Assembly (NCBI GenBank): GCA_029263055.1
Contig: JAJCYG010000062.1
Location: forward strand, 1-49,706
Length of the DNA stretch: 49,706 bases
Direction: 5' to 3'
Source: Actinomycetes bacterium
Lineage (GTDB): Bacteria; Auribacterota; JAJCYG01
In this document: one piece after another, positions 23,139 through 30,398 of the stretch
How positions within the stretch are numbered: position 1 is the first letter of the stretch
How the letters are laid out: the number at the start of each line of letters is the position of its first letter
Translations under genes and position numbers: made by a program
The notes under the pieces: generated by a model
Databases searched by the model: none
What the model saw: the letters and a program-made list of their open reading frames with translations, nothing else
Told to the model about the DNA's origin: nothing

Positions 23139-25575
23139 AAATGTTGGAGTCTTCTTACTTTTTGTGGTGCTGACATTGGTCTTTACCTTTCCGCTTTGTG
23201 AATATGCCACAAAAGGTTTTTCTTATACTTTTAATCCAACAGAAGGAAATGAAGTTGTTCCTTTTCAACGGGGTGATACGGTACAACAGTATTATCATTT
23301 TTGGATGGCTTGGGATTATGTGACAGGAGGGCCGGGTCCTTTTTTCCAAGATCCATATGAGTTTGAAATGGATGATGAAAGTGAGCCTATTTTTACAACC
23401 CGGCGGCTTTTGATTTCTTTAGTCTTTCTTTTAATGGCTCCGTTTGGAACAGTCTTTGCTTTTAATGCGCTCTTATTACTCACTCTTATTTTAAATTGTT
23501 TCTTTGCCTTTTTATTAGCCAAACACTATACAGGGAAATATTTGCCCTCGATTGTTGCCGGCCTTATTTTTGGATTGTGTCCATTTGCTGTGGCGCAATC
23601 TGTGGGAGGGCATACTAATGGTTATTTGCTCTTCTGTATTCCTTTTGCTGTGTTGATGTTTGAAAAAGGATTTCAGACAAACAAATCTATTTACTATTTA
23701 TTAACATCTCTTGTGTTTGGTTGTTTTGCTCTAATTGAGTACCATCTTTTCTATTACGCAGCCCTTTTCTTTCCACCATTCTTTTTATTTCGATTTGCAT
23801 CAAAGCGTCCTGGTTGGCGTCCTTTTTTTAAAGCGACTATTTGTATGGCTATTGCAGCTGGATTGGGTGGAGCGCTGATGCTTTTTGTGAAGTCTTTTGA
23901 AATTGATGGTTCCATTCGTTCGGTTTCCAGAGGCTTTTCAGAAGTGATGCTTTATACGCCTTCAATCTTTCAATTTTTTCACCGCGACTTTGATGAATTG
24001 GAAAAAGTAGTTTACATTGGTTATTTTGTTGTGGGAGCAGCATTTCTTTCTTTCTTTAGATTTGGACTCAAGCAGCCTCTCTTTTGGGTTTATATGGGTG
24101 TTTTCTTTTTCTTTTTTATTCTTTGTTTGGGACCTCGACAAAATGTGTTTCCTCTTTATCGTTGGTTTCATGATTATTTGCCTTACTTTGCGTTGTCGCG
24201 ACTCCCCGCACGTATGATGGTGTTGGTTATGTTAGGTGCGGGAATGTTGGTTGGACTCGGCCTTTCACAGTTTAAGAAAAAGACTTGTATTGCGCTTTCA
24301 CTTATTTGTTTTTTGATTGTGGGGTATGAATATTTTCCAAGAAAAGCAATAGGGATTACGCTTTTACCTAAAGAGAGCCCTGTTTATAGCTACATTGGAA
24401 AAAATATTGGAGATAAAAATATTCTCTGTTTGCCTGTTTGGCCGGGGGATAGTTCTTGGTCTTCTCATTATCAGTATCAAATAACCAAACACAAGCTTCA
24501 TATGGTGAATGGTTATTATCCTGTTGTGCCTAAAAACTATGTGGAGGGAGCCTTTTATCCACTCTATTCAACAAACGTTGGTGAGTTTAATAAGGATCAG
24601 TGGGAATTATTAAAATCGTTTAATGTGAAATATGTGGTGCTTCACGAAGAGGCTTATCCACGTAAAGTGGGGCAATTTCCACCACGTGTGGTGCTCGCTC
24701 ATCTTAAAAACAGTCCTTATTTAAAGTTTGTCATGCATCAAGGACAGCAGGCTCTATTTGAATTGGCAGAAACACCACAACGTGTTCAAACACAAAAAAT
24801 TGAATCACCGACTGGTACTTTAATGTTGGCGCGTCATTTTGAAGCAAAGGAAAAATTTTTAGTTGATGCAGGTATTCAGATTTTACCTCCTGGGGAATAT
24901 GTTGCTAAAATTCGAATGAATGGCAAAGATTCTAATGGGTTAAAGGTTCGTTTATTAGGGCGTGATCCTTTAAAAAGAGAAAATCATTCTTATGGGGCTC
25001 CAGATCTTTTAACAACCGCTCTTTCAAAAGAGGGGATCACTCGTATTTCGTTTAAATTAGATAAAGGAATGTTAGTCCATTTTGAAGTGGAGCGACCTGA
25101 ACAAAAAGATGTGCATGTTGAACGGATTATGGTGACTTTGTTAAAAAATAATAAGCTGCCATACGAGCTTGAAGCTGAAAAACTTTTTGCTTGGGGTGAT
25201 ATTATTGAAGATAAAACTGCTTCAGGTGGGCAGGCTGTTGTGGCTAAACCGTTAACTTTATCTCAACAAGAAATGGTTTATGGCCCTTACCGAGAGTACC
25301 CTGCAGGAGAATATGAAGCTACTTTTTGGATTAAAGTTCCTAAAGAGGCAAAGAATAATAAAGATGCTTTGGCTGTATTGGATGTGGCTGCCAACTATGG
25401 CCAGCAAACATTGAATAAAATGCCTCTTTTCTTATATGATTTTCAAGAAAAAGGGGTTTATGAGCCTGTTATACTTTCTTTTTCGCTTAATAAGCCAGAA
25501 GTGTTAGAATTTAGAGCCAGGTATTTAAGAAAAGAACCGCTTTATATTGATAGAATTGAGATCACAAAGAAATGA
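23122..25575 (+). CDS. GT-C/YfhO-like membrane glycosyltransferase
   Basis: The 817-residue product has about eleven membrane helices (7-410), with an early loop containing DTVQQYYHFWMAWDY, where GT-C enzymes place their acidic catalytic residue. A soluble C-terminal part (about 420-815) has two beta-sandwich-like repeats: PPGEYVAKIRMNGKDSNGLK and YPAGEYEATFWIKVPKEAKN. The start is GTG at 23122, inside the end of the previous gene; AGGGG about twelve bases earlier is a possible ribosome site. It ends in an ATGA overlap with the acyltransferase gene. Probably a glycan assembly enzyme. Which sugar is added is unknown. Confidence 0.7.
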   Translation: MKPVYKNVGVFLLFVVLTLVFTFPLCEYATKGFSYTFNPTEGNEVVPFQRGDTVQQYYHFWMAWDYVTGGPGPFFQDPYEFEMDDESEPIFTTRRLLISLVFLLMAPFGTVFAFNALLLLTLILNCFFAFLLAKHYTGKYLPSIVAGLIFGLCPFAVAQSVGGHTNGYLLFCIPFAVLMFEKGFQTNKSIYYLLTSLVFGCFALIEYHLFYYAALFFPPFFLFRFASKRPGWRPFFKATICMAIAAGLGGALMLFVKSFEIDGSIRSVSRGFSEVMLYTPSIFQFFHRDFDELEKVVYIGYFVVGAAFLSFFRFGLKQPLFWVYMGVFFFFFILCLGPRQNVFPLYRWFHDYLPYFALSRLPARMMVLVMLGAGMLVGLGLSQFKKKTCIALSLICFLIVGYEYFPRKAIGITLLPKESPVYSYIGKNIGDKNILCLPVWPGDSSWSSHYQYQITKHKLHMVNGYYPVVPKNYVEGAFYPLYSTNVGEFNKDQWELLKSFNVKYVVLHEEAYPRKVGQFPPRVVLAHLKNSPYLKFVMHQGQQALFELAETPQRVQTQKIESPTGTLMLARHFEAKEKFLVDAGIQILPPGEYVAKIRMNGKDSNGLKVRLLGRDPLKRENHSYGAPDLLTTALSKEGITRISFKLDKGMLVHFEVERPEQKDVHVERIMVTLLKNNKLPYELEAEKLFAWGDIIEDKTASGGQAVVAKPLTLSQQEMVYGPYREYPAGEYEATFWIKVPKEAKNNKDALAVLDVAANYGQQTLNKMPLFLYDFQEKGVYEPVILSFSLNKPEVLEFRARYLRKEPLYIDRIEITKK

Positions 25576-26333
25576 GTCAAGAATCACATACAGCCTTAGG
25601 AAATAAGCTGACAGATAAGTCTGTTTCAGGTTTTAAAAAATATCGTCAATTGGTTGTAGGTGATGCAGGTTGGTGTCTGTTTATTTTTTCTGAACTCTAT
25701 CATCTTCTTTTAGCTCCGCTTCCTGGAGCATTCGGTCTTTTACTGCGTCAGCTTTTCCTTCCATTACTTTTACAGAGAACAGATGGAAAAGTTGCTGTTG
25801 CGCGCAACGTGGTTTTTCGTCATCCTCAAAAAATTATTTTAGGCGATCAAGTGATGATCGATGAAAGCTGTGTGTTAGATGCTAAAGGAGAGGGCAATTT
25901 CGGCATTCAATTAGGAAACCAAGTGGTGTTAGGGCGCAATACAGTCTTGAGTTGTAAAGGGCCAAAACCTGGTGGGTATATTCGAATTGGAGATCGAACC
26001 AATATTGCTATGAACTCTGTAATCCACTCTGAAGAAAAAGTAGAGATTGGGCGGAATGTGTTAATTGCTGCTTATGGTTATGTGGTGGGTGGCGGCAATC
26101 ATAATTTTGAACGGGCCGATGTTCCTATTATCGATCAAATCTCCATTAATAAAGGCGGGATTGTGATTGAAGAAGATGTTTGGTTGGGAGCGCGCGTGAC
26201 AGTTGGCGATGGTGTCACGATTGGTAAAGGTTCTGTTGTGGGTGCTTCGGCATTGGTTAAAGATTCGATTCCTGAGTATTCTGTTGCTGTGGGTGTGCCT
26301 GCTAAAGTGGTTAAAAACCGTAAGGAATCCTAA
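25572..26333 (+). CDS. hexapeptide-repeat acyltransferase (WcaF/maa-like)
   Basis: The 253-residue product has an N-terminal helical part (about 20-70, partly hydrophobic) and a left-handed beta-helix of hexapeptide repeats (about 75-245), ending VGASALVKDSIPEYSVAVGV. These features place it with LbH O-acetyltransferases. GGGNHNFER carries the probable catalytic His. It probably acetylates a sugar in the cytoplasm during glycan synthesis. ATGA overlap with the preceding transferase gene. Confidence 0.8.
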   Translation: MSQESHTALGNKLTDKSVSGFKKYRQLVVGDAGWCLFIFSELYHLLLAPLPGAFGLLLRQLFLPLLLQRTDGKVAVARNVVFRHPQKIILGDQVMIDESCVLDAKGEGNFGIQLGNQVVLGRNTVLSCKGPKPGGYIRIGDRTNIAMNSVIHSEEKVEIGRNVLIAAYGYVVGGGNHNFERADVPIIDQISINKGGIVIEEDVWLGARVTVGDGVTIGKGSVVGASALVKDSIPEYSVAVGVPAKVVKNRKES

Positions 26334-26340
26334 GCTTAGA

Positions 26341-27240
26341 ATGATTAAATTCTTTCTTAAACTGATTTTTAGTCTCTCTCTTCTTGCGTGGGTTTTACAC
26401 AAGACCGATCTATCCAATGTTGCCGCTGCCTTTCAACAAGAAAAACTCTCTTTTCTCCTGCTTGCTTTTTCACTTCATTTTGTTGGGATTGCTTTAACTG
26501 TTGTTCGATGGCGTGTTTTGTTGCAAGCATTAGGACATCCCATTTCATATTTGCGATTAACCAAGTCATTTTGGATAGGCATGTTCTTTAACACATTTTC
26601 AATCTCAACTGTTGGCGGAGATGTGAGCCGTGGCCTAGATTTTAAAAAAGAACTTGGGGGAGCTCGCTCATTTGCGGTTGTTTTTGTTGAGCGGTTTTCA
26701 GGTTTAGTGGCGCTTATTTTGTTAGCTGCTCTGGTTTTGCCCTTTGCAGGAAATGTGATCCCAAAAGGTTCTTATCTCACTGAAATTATTATTGGGATTT
26801 TAGCCTTTTTTGTTCTTTTTATCTTAGGTGTTCTGTTGCCGCAAACAAGCCGTTTGCTTGGAAAAGAGAGTAAGCTTGCTCGTTTTCACGCAGGTCTAGT
26901 GGTTTACTCTAATCACTTAAAGCCTTTGGGGTTAGCCTTTGTTTTAGGGTTGCTTTTGCAAGTTAATGTGATTATTCATTATTATCTCTTAGGTTTAGGG
27001 TTGGGTCTTGATCTTTCTTTGTTATACTTTTGTATTATTGTTCCGATTCTGAGAGTGGTTTTACTGCTTCCAGTCGCAATTAATGGAGTGGGTTTAAGAG
27101 AGAGTGCTTTTACTTATTTCTTTCAAGTTGTTGGTATTGGGAGTGCCTCTGCGTTAGCTATTTCATGGCTTGATTTAGGTATGGTGTTGGTGATTGGATT
27201 AATCGGTGGGGTAATCTATGTCTTCAGAAAAAAAGTTTAA
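26341..27240 (+). CDS. lysylphosphatidylglycerol synthase TM-region/AglD-like membrane protein
   Basis: The 299-residue protein has about eight membrane helices. The family (UPF0104, PF03706-type) is recognised from TVVRWRVLLQALG, SISTVGGDVSRGLDFKKELG, VFVERFSGLVALILLA and INGVGLRESAFTYFF. Some members move or modify lipid-linked sugars. I chose the ATG at 26341 since an earlier frame start at 26203 lies deep in the acyltransferase gene. The gene overlaps the next one by 23 bases. Likely flippase or helper of the glycan pathway. Confidence 0.75.
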   Translation: MIKFFLKLIFSLSLLAWVLHKTDLSNVAAAFQQEKLSFLLLAFSLHFVGIALTVVRWRVLLQALGHPISYLRLTKSFWIGMFFNTFSISTVGGDVSRGLDFKKELGGARSFAVVFVERFSGLVALILLAALVLPFAGNVIPKGSYLTEIIIGILAFFVLFILGVLLPQTSRLLGKESKLARFHAGLVVYSNHLKPLGLAFVLGLLLQVNVIIHYYLLGLGLGLDLSLLYFCIIVPILRVVLLLPVAINGVGLRESAFTYFFQVVGIGSASALAISWLDLGMVLVIGLIGGVIYVFRKKV

Positions 27241-28789
27241 GATTCCACGTTCAATAGAGTGGACGCTCTTAATTGCTCTAACAGGTTTTGCCATCTGGTT
27301 ACGGTTTTATAATTTAGGCAGACTTGGGTTATGGGGGGATGAAGGGTTTACATATCTCTCTGTTGAGGGCATCTTAAAATATGGTTGGCCTATTCTACCT
27401 TCAGGAAATCCTTATTTAAAAGATATTCTTTTTTCGTATCTCTCTGCCATTCCTGCTTTTTTCTTTGGGATGAGCGAGTTGACCGTTCGATTTACAAATG
27501 CCTTTTGGGGCGTCGCACTGATTCCTGTTTTTTATAGTATTGTAAAAAAATATTTTCCTTTTCCTATAGCCTTATTAGGTGCGCTTATTTTAACGCTCAG
27601 CCATTGGGAAATTGAGTTTGCGCGCCATGCCCGTTACTATTGTCAGCTTCAGTTCTTTTATTTAGTGGCACTCTACTTTTTTAATCGTGGTTTTACAGAA
27701 TCAAAAGTAAAGTATCAGTGGTGGTCACTTCTCTTTTTTGTGTTTGCTTGTCTGACCCATCAGCTTGCTTATACCTTGGTGTTTGGTTTTATTATGTTGT
27801 TATGGGTTTTGAGTCTGCGTGTGATCACAAGTTTACGTATTCTTCTTTTTGGAACCTTGTTTGCTTCTGTCGTCGCAGCGCTACAATACTTTGAGCTCTA
27901 TTTTTGGAAGGTCGGTTCAGTGGCTCATCTTGAACCAAATAAGACCATTTTTGAGACCATCTTTCGTGACTTTCATTGGGGTTACTTCAGACAGTTTCAA
28001 TGGCTCTTTCCAAGAATGAGTTGGGTTGCTTTAATAGGAGCTCTTTACTACCTTCTCTATAGAAACAGTCGTGTTTCTTTATATTTTGGTGTGGCTATAC
28101 TCTCTCTTATTTTTATGGGTTTTGGTCATGCGCATTTTCAACCTCGGTATGTTTTTTATCTCCTACCATTTTTTCTTTTAGCTTATTTAGCAGGAATTTA
28201 TTTGTTTTACACTTCCGCGCAAAAAGTTTTTGAGTTTTTAAAAATAAAATGGGGGCGTTGGATTGGAGTCGGTGTGGCTGTTGTGGTTGTTATGCTTACC
28301 GTTGATTCAATCAATCCGCATTACTCTGTTCGTTTAACTAAACATAACTATGGTAAACAGTTGATTAGCAAATTTCAGCCAAGTACTACTTTCAGCCGAC
28401 GCATTGATTACAAAACAGCGTCTACTTACGTAAAAGAGAATATGAAGCCTGATGATCTTGTGTTAGGTATGCACATGGTTTTTAACCAGATCTATGTCGG
28501 TAGGCTAGACTATTGGATGTGGTCTGCAGGGCCAGGGGCTTGGGATGCTTATGCCAAAGAGGGAGATCAGTTTATCGATCGTTATTTGGGTATTCCTCTT
28601 ATTCGTAACTTAGAAGACTTTCAAGCATTACGTGCTGAAAACCGAGGTAAACGTATTTGGGTGATTACCACTCCTTCTTGGAATGATCGAGGACATGTCA
28701 GAGAAGATTTGGCTAACTTTCTTCATGCCCAAGAAGATAATATTCAATATCATAGTCGAGATGGCGCTTCTAAAGCCTTTCTTTTTTAA
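27218..28789 (+). CDS. ArnT/PMT-like (GT39/GT83) dolichyl-phosphate-mannose-type glycosyltransferase
   Basis: The 523-residue product has about eleven membrane helices. GRLGLWGDEGFTYLS holds the D-E pair of the first periplasmic loop that is catalytic in PMT/ArnT families. ALILTLSHWEIEFARHARYY is the second family motif. A periplasmic C-terminal part (about 395-523) follows. It moves a sugar from an undecaprenyl-phosphate carrier to a lipid or protein acceptor. ATG at 27218 lies in the tail of the flippase-like gene. Confidence 0.8.
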   Translation: MSSEKKFKIPRSIEWTLLIALTGFAIWLRFYNLGRLGLWGDEGFTYLSVEGILKYGWPILPSGNPYLKDILFSYLSAIPAFFFGMSELTVRFTNAFWGVALIPVFYSIVKKYFPFPIALLGALILTLSHWEIEFARHARYYCQLQFFYLVALYFFNRGFTESKVKYQWWSLLFFVFACLTHQLAYTLVFGFIMLLWVLSLRVITSLRILLFGTLFASVVAALQYFELYFWKVGSVAHLEPNKTIFETIFRDFHWGYFRQFQWLFPRMSWVALIGALYYLLYRNSRVSLYFGVAILSLIFMGFGHAHFQPRYVFYLLPFFLLAYLAGIYLFYTSAQKVFEFLKIKWGRWIGVGVAVVVVMLTVDSINPHYSVRLTKHNYGKQLISKFQPSTTFSRRIDYKTASTYVKENMKPDDLVLGMHMVFNQIYVGRLDYWMWSAGPGAWDAYAKEGDQFIDRYLGIPLIRNLEDFQALRAENRGKRIWVITTPSWNDRGHVREDLANFLHAQEDNIQYHSRDGASKAFLF

Positions 28790-28828
28790 GATCGACGTGG
28801 CAGAATAGAAAAAATTTGGAGAGTTAAA

Positions 28829-29200
28829 ATGTCATTTGCTACAGCAGTTAATTGTATTGATGGAAGAACCCAAGAACCTTTGATTGCTTTTGTGAAAAGT
28901 AAATTTAATGTCGACTATGTTGATATGATTACAGAGCCAGGTGTTGATCTGGTTTTAACTGAAAACAAAGGCTCTATGACAGTTGACTCTATTGTGCAAG
29001 GAATTAAAGTCTCCATTGAAGCCCATCAATCCGAAGGCATCTGCATTGCTGGCCATGCCAATTGTGCTGCAAATCCAACCAGTGATGAAAAACACCACGA
29101 ACAAATCAAAAAATCAGTCCAGATACTAAGCAAGTTATTTAAAGACTTAACAGTAGTTGGCGTTTGGATTGATTCAGAAAGAGTTGTTCACCAGCTTTAA
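28829..29200 (+). CDS. short beta-carbonic anhydrase-like protein
   Basis: The 123-residue product carries the beta-carbonic anhydrase zinc signature in miniature: NCIDGR (C-x-D-x-R) near residue 8-13 and IAGHANCAAN (H-x-x-C) near residue 75. The length is about half that of classic beta-class enzymes and fits the short putative carbonic anhydrase family (Pro_CA_2-like). Good GGAGAG ribosome site. It is last in the rightward gene run. Activity on CO2 is not certain. The 29201-29362 gap shows nothing I can assign. Confidence 0.65.
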   Translation: MSFATAVNCIDGRTQEPLIAFVKSKFNVDYVDMITEPGVDLVLTENKGSMTVDSIVQGIKVSIEAHQSEGICIAGHANCAANPTSDEKHHEQIKKSVQILSKLFKDLTVVGVWIDSERVVHQL

Positions 29201-29362
29201 TCTTATTTTAAAGCCTTCCTTTGCAATAACTTACACAGGCTAAATCTCTTCAAGAGGGTCTTGTCGGGCATTTTTATTATGTAGGTTATTGATAATTAAA
29301 GAGTTATAAAAACTTTCTTAAAAGAAAAGAAAGCGTGTTTTTATGTGTTGGCATCTATTTAA

Positions 29363-29824
29363 ATGCCGGTTGAAACAGACCAAGCAATGCCAAGGGTGAC
29401 AATTAATCAGCTTTATACCGAAGAGGTTGATGCTGAATTTTTGAGCCACTCAGACCTATCTCAATGGTTAGCTGGTTTGATGCGAGAACAAAATCTTTCT
29501 CTTAATTTTCCTAAAGGAACCTTGCCTATTATTAACCGAACAGCAATATGGAATCGGCCACAATTTGCTGAGGCTGTTAAGAATTTGCTTCTTCGCTGGG
29601 CATTAAAAGAATATTTAGCAGGTACATTAGAAATACCAGGTATACCTAGCGATATTGAAACGTTTTTAGAACGCCCAGAGGTGTATGGCCCAGGTTATGC
29701 AAATGAAAACTTAGAAAGCTTTTTAAGTTTTAAAGATGCTGAAGGAAGAACTCTTTGGGAGCGACAAGAAGAGCGCACCAAAGAACGAGAAGCATTACAA
29801 GTATTGAGACTAGGTAAAAAGTAA
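29363..29824 (+). CDS. unknown protein, probable N-terminal half of a frameshifted gene
   Basis: The 153-residue product (MPVETDQAMPRVTINQLYTE...) has no signal peptide, is rich in Glu/Leu, and ends in a charged helix ERTKEREALQVLRLGKK. It has no recognisable domain. It stops in an A5 run (29816-29820). The reading frame one base over continues as SNVDLRKIDHPLSKGLTQLL straight into the next gene, so both halves probably form one protein of about 315 residues. No ribosome site is visible before the ATG. Confidence 0.5.
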   Translation: MPVETDQAMPRVTINQLYTEEVDAEFLSHSDLSQWLAGLMREQNLSLNFPKGTLPIINRTAIWNRPQFAEAVKNLLLRWALKEYLAGTLEIPGIPSDIETFLERPEVYGPGYANENLESFLSFKDAEGRTLWERQEERTKEREALQVLRLGKK

Positions 29825-29852
29825 TGTTGATTTAAGAAAAATAGATCATCCT

Positions 29853-30320
29853 TTGTCAAAAGGACTAACGCAATTGTTGGTTCGATTGTATCAAGTGGCA
29901 TTAGGTGATGATGAAACGGGCCGTCCTTTACAGCTGAGAATGGATCAGCAAGAATTTTTAGCTTATTTAACACTCTTTAAAGAGTACTTAAAAACAGGTA
30001 AGCCTATTCATGATTTGTCGCTTTTTATTGTGGAGGATCTTTCAAATGGAAATCAAGAACTCAGGCAACGATTAGATCGTTTGATTCAAAACGACCAGGT
30101 TTGGAAAGAACTGCATGCGGAGCTCTCTCTTCGTTTTTCAGATGAAGCGATAGATCTATCTTATTTAGAATGGGAAAAAATTATAGATGACAATTCAAAA
30201 ACAACATGGTCTTTAAATATTGAATATGCCGATCGTTTTCCAGAAAGTTTTCAAAAAGCCCCTAATCCTACACCGATAGAGCTACAACCTGCCTTAGCAG
30301 AATTAGATATCGCCATATAG
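29853..30320 (+). CDS. unknown protein, probable C-terminal half of the same gene
   Basis: The 155-residue frame opens at a TTG at 29853 that has no ribosome site. Coding-like sequence (NVDLRKIDHPL) extends upstream of that TTG in the same frame to an overlap with the previous stop. It is mostly helical (LLVRLYQVALGDDETGRP, FLAYLTLFKEYLKTGKPIHD). No domain recognised. More likely the second part of the 29363 gene than an independent gene. Confidence 0.5.
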   Translation: MSKGLTQLLVRLYQVALGDDETGRPLQLRMDQQEFLAYLTLFKEYLKTGKPIHDLSLFIVEDLSNGNQELRQRLDRLIQNDQVWKELHAELSLRFSDEAIDLSYLEWEKIIDDNSKTTWSLNIEYADRFPESFQKAPNPTPIELQPALAELDIAI

Positions 30321-30344
30321 ACTTGTTTTTCAAGGCTCCTTAGC

Positions 30345-30373
30345 TTGACAGAAATAGCAGATAAGGGTATGGT
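30345..30373 (+). promoter_or_regulatory. candidate promoter of the zincin-like gene
   Basis: TTGACA (30345-30350), 17 bases, TATGGT (30368-30373). A perfect TATAAT at 30382-30387, eleven bases before the ATG, has no good -35, so either could be used. Confidence 0.45.
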
Positions 30374-30398
30374 CTAACTTCTATAATTTATTTTAATT

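Noticed and set aside
26203..26340. N-terminal extension of the AglD-like protein
   Set aside because: It would overlap the acyltransferase gene by 130 bases in another frame; the ATG at 26341 gives a normal start for the family.
30382..30387. Perfect TATAAT eleven bases before the zincin-like ATG, as another leaderless promoter
   Set aside because: No acceptable -35 lies 16-18 bases upstream; TTGACA-17-TATGGT just before it is at least as good, so I did not count it.
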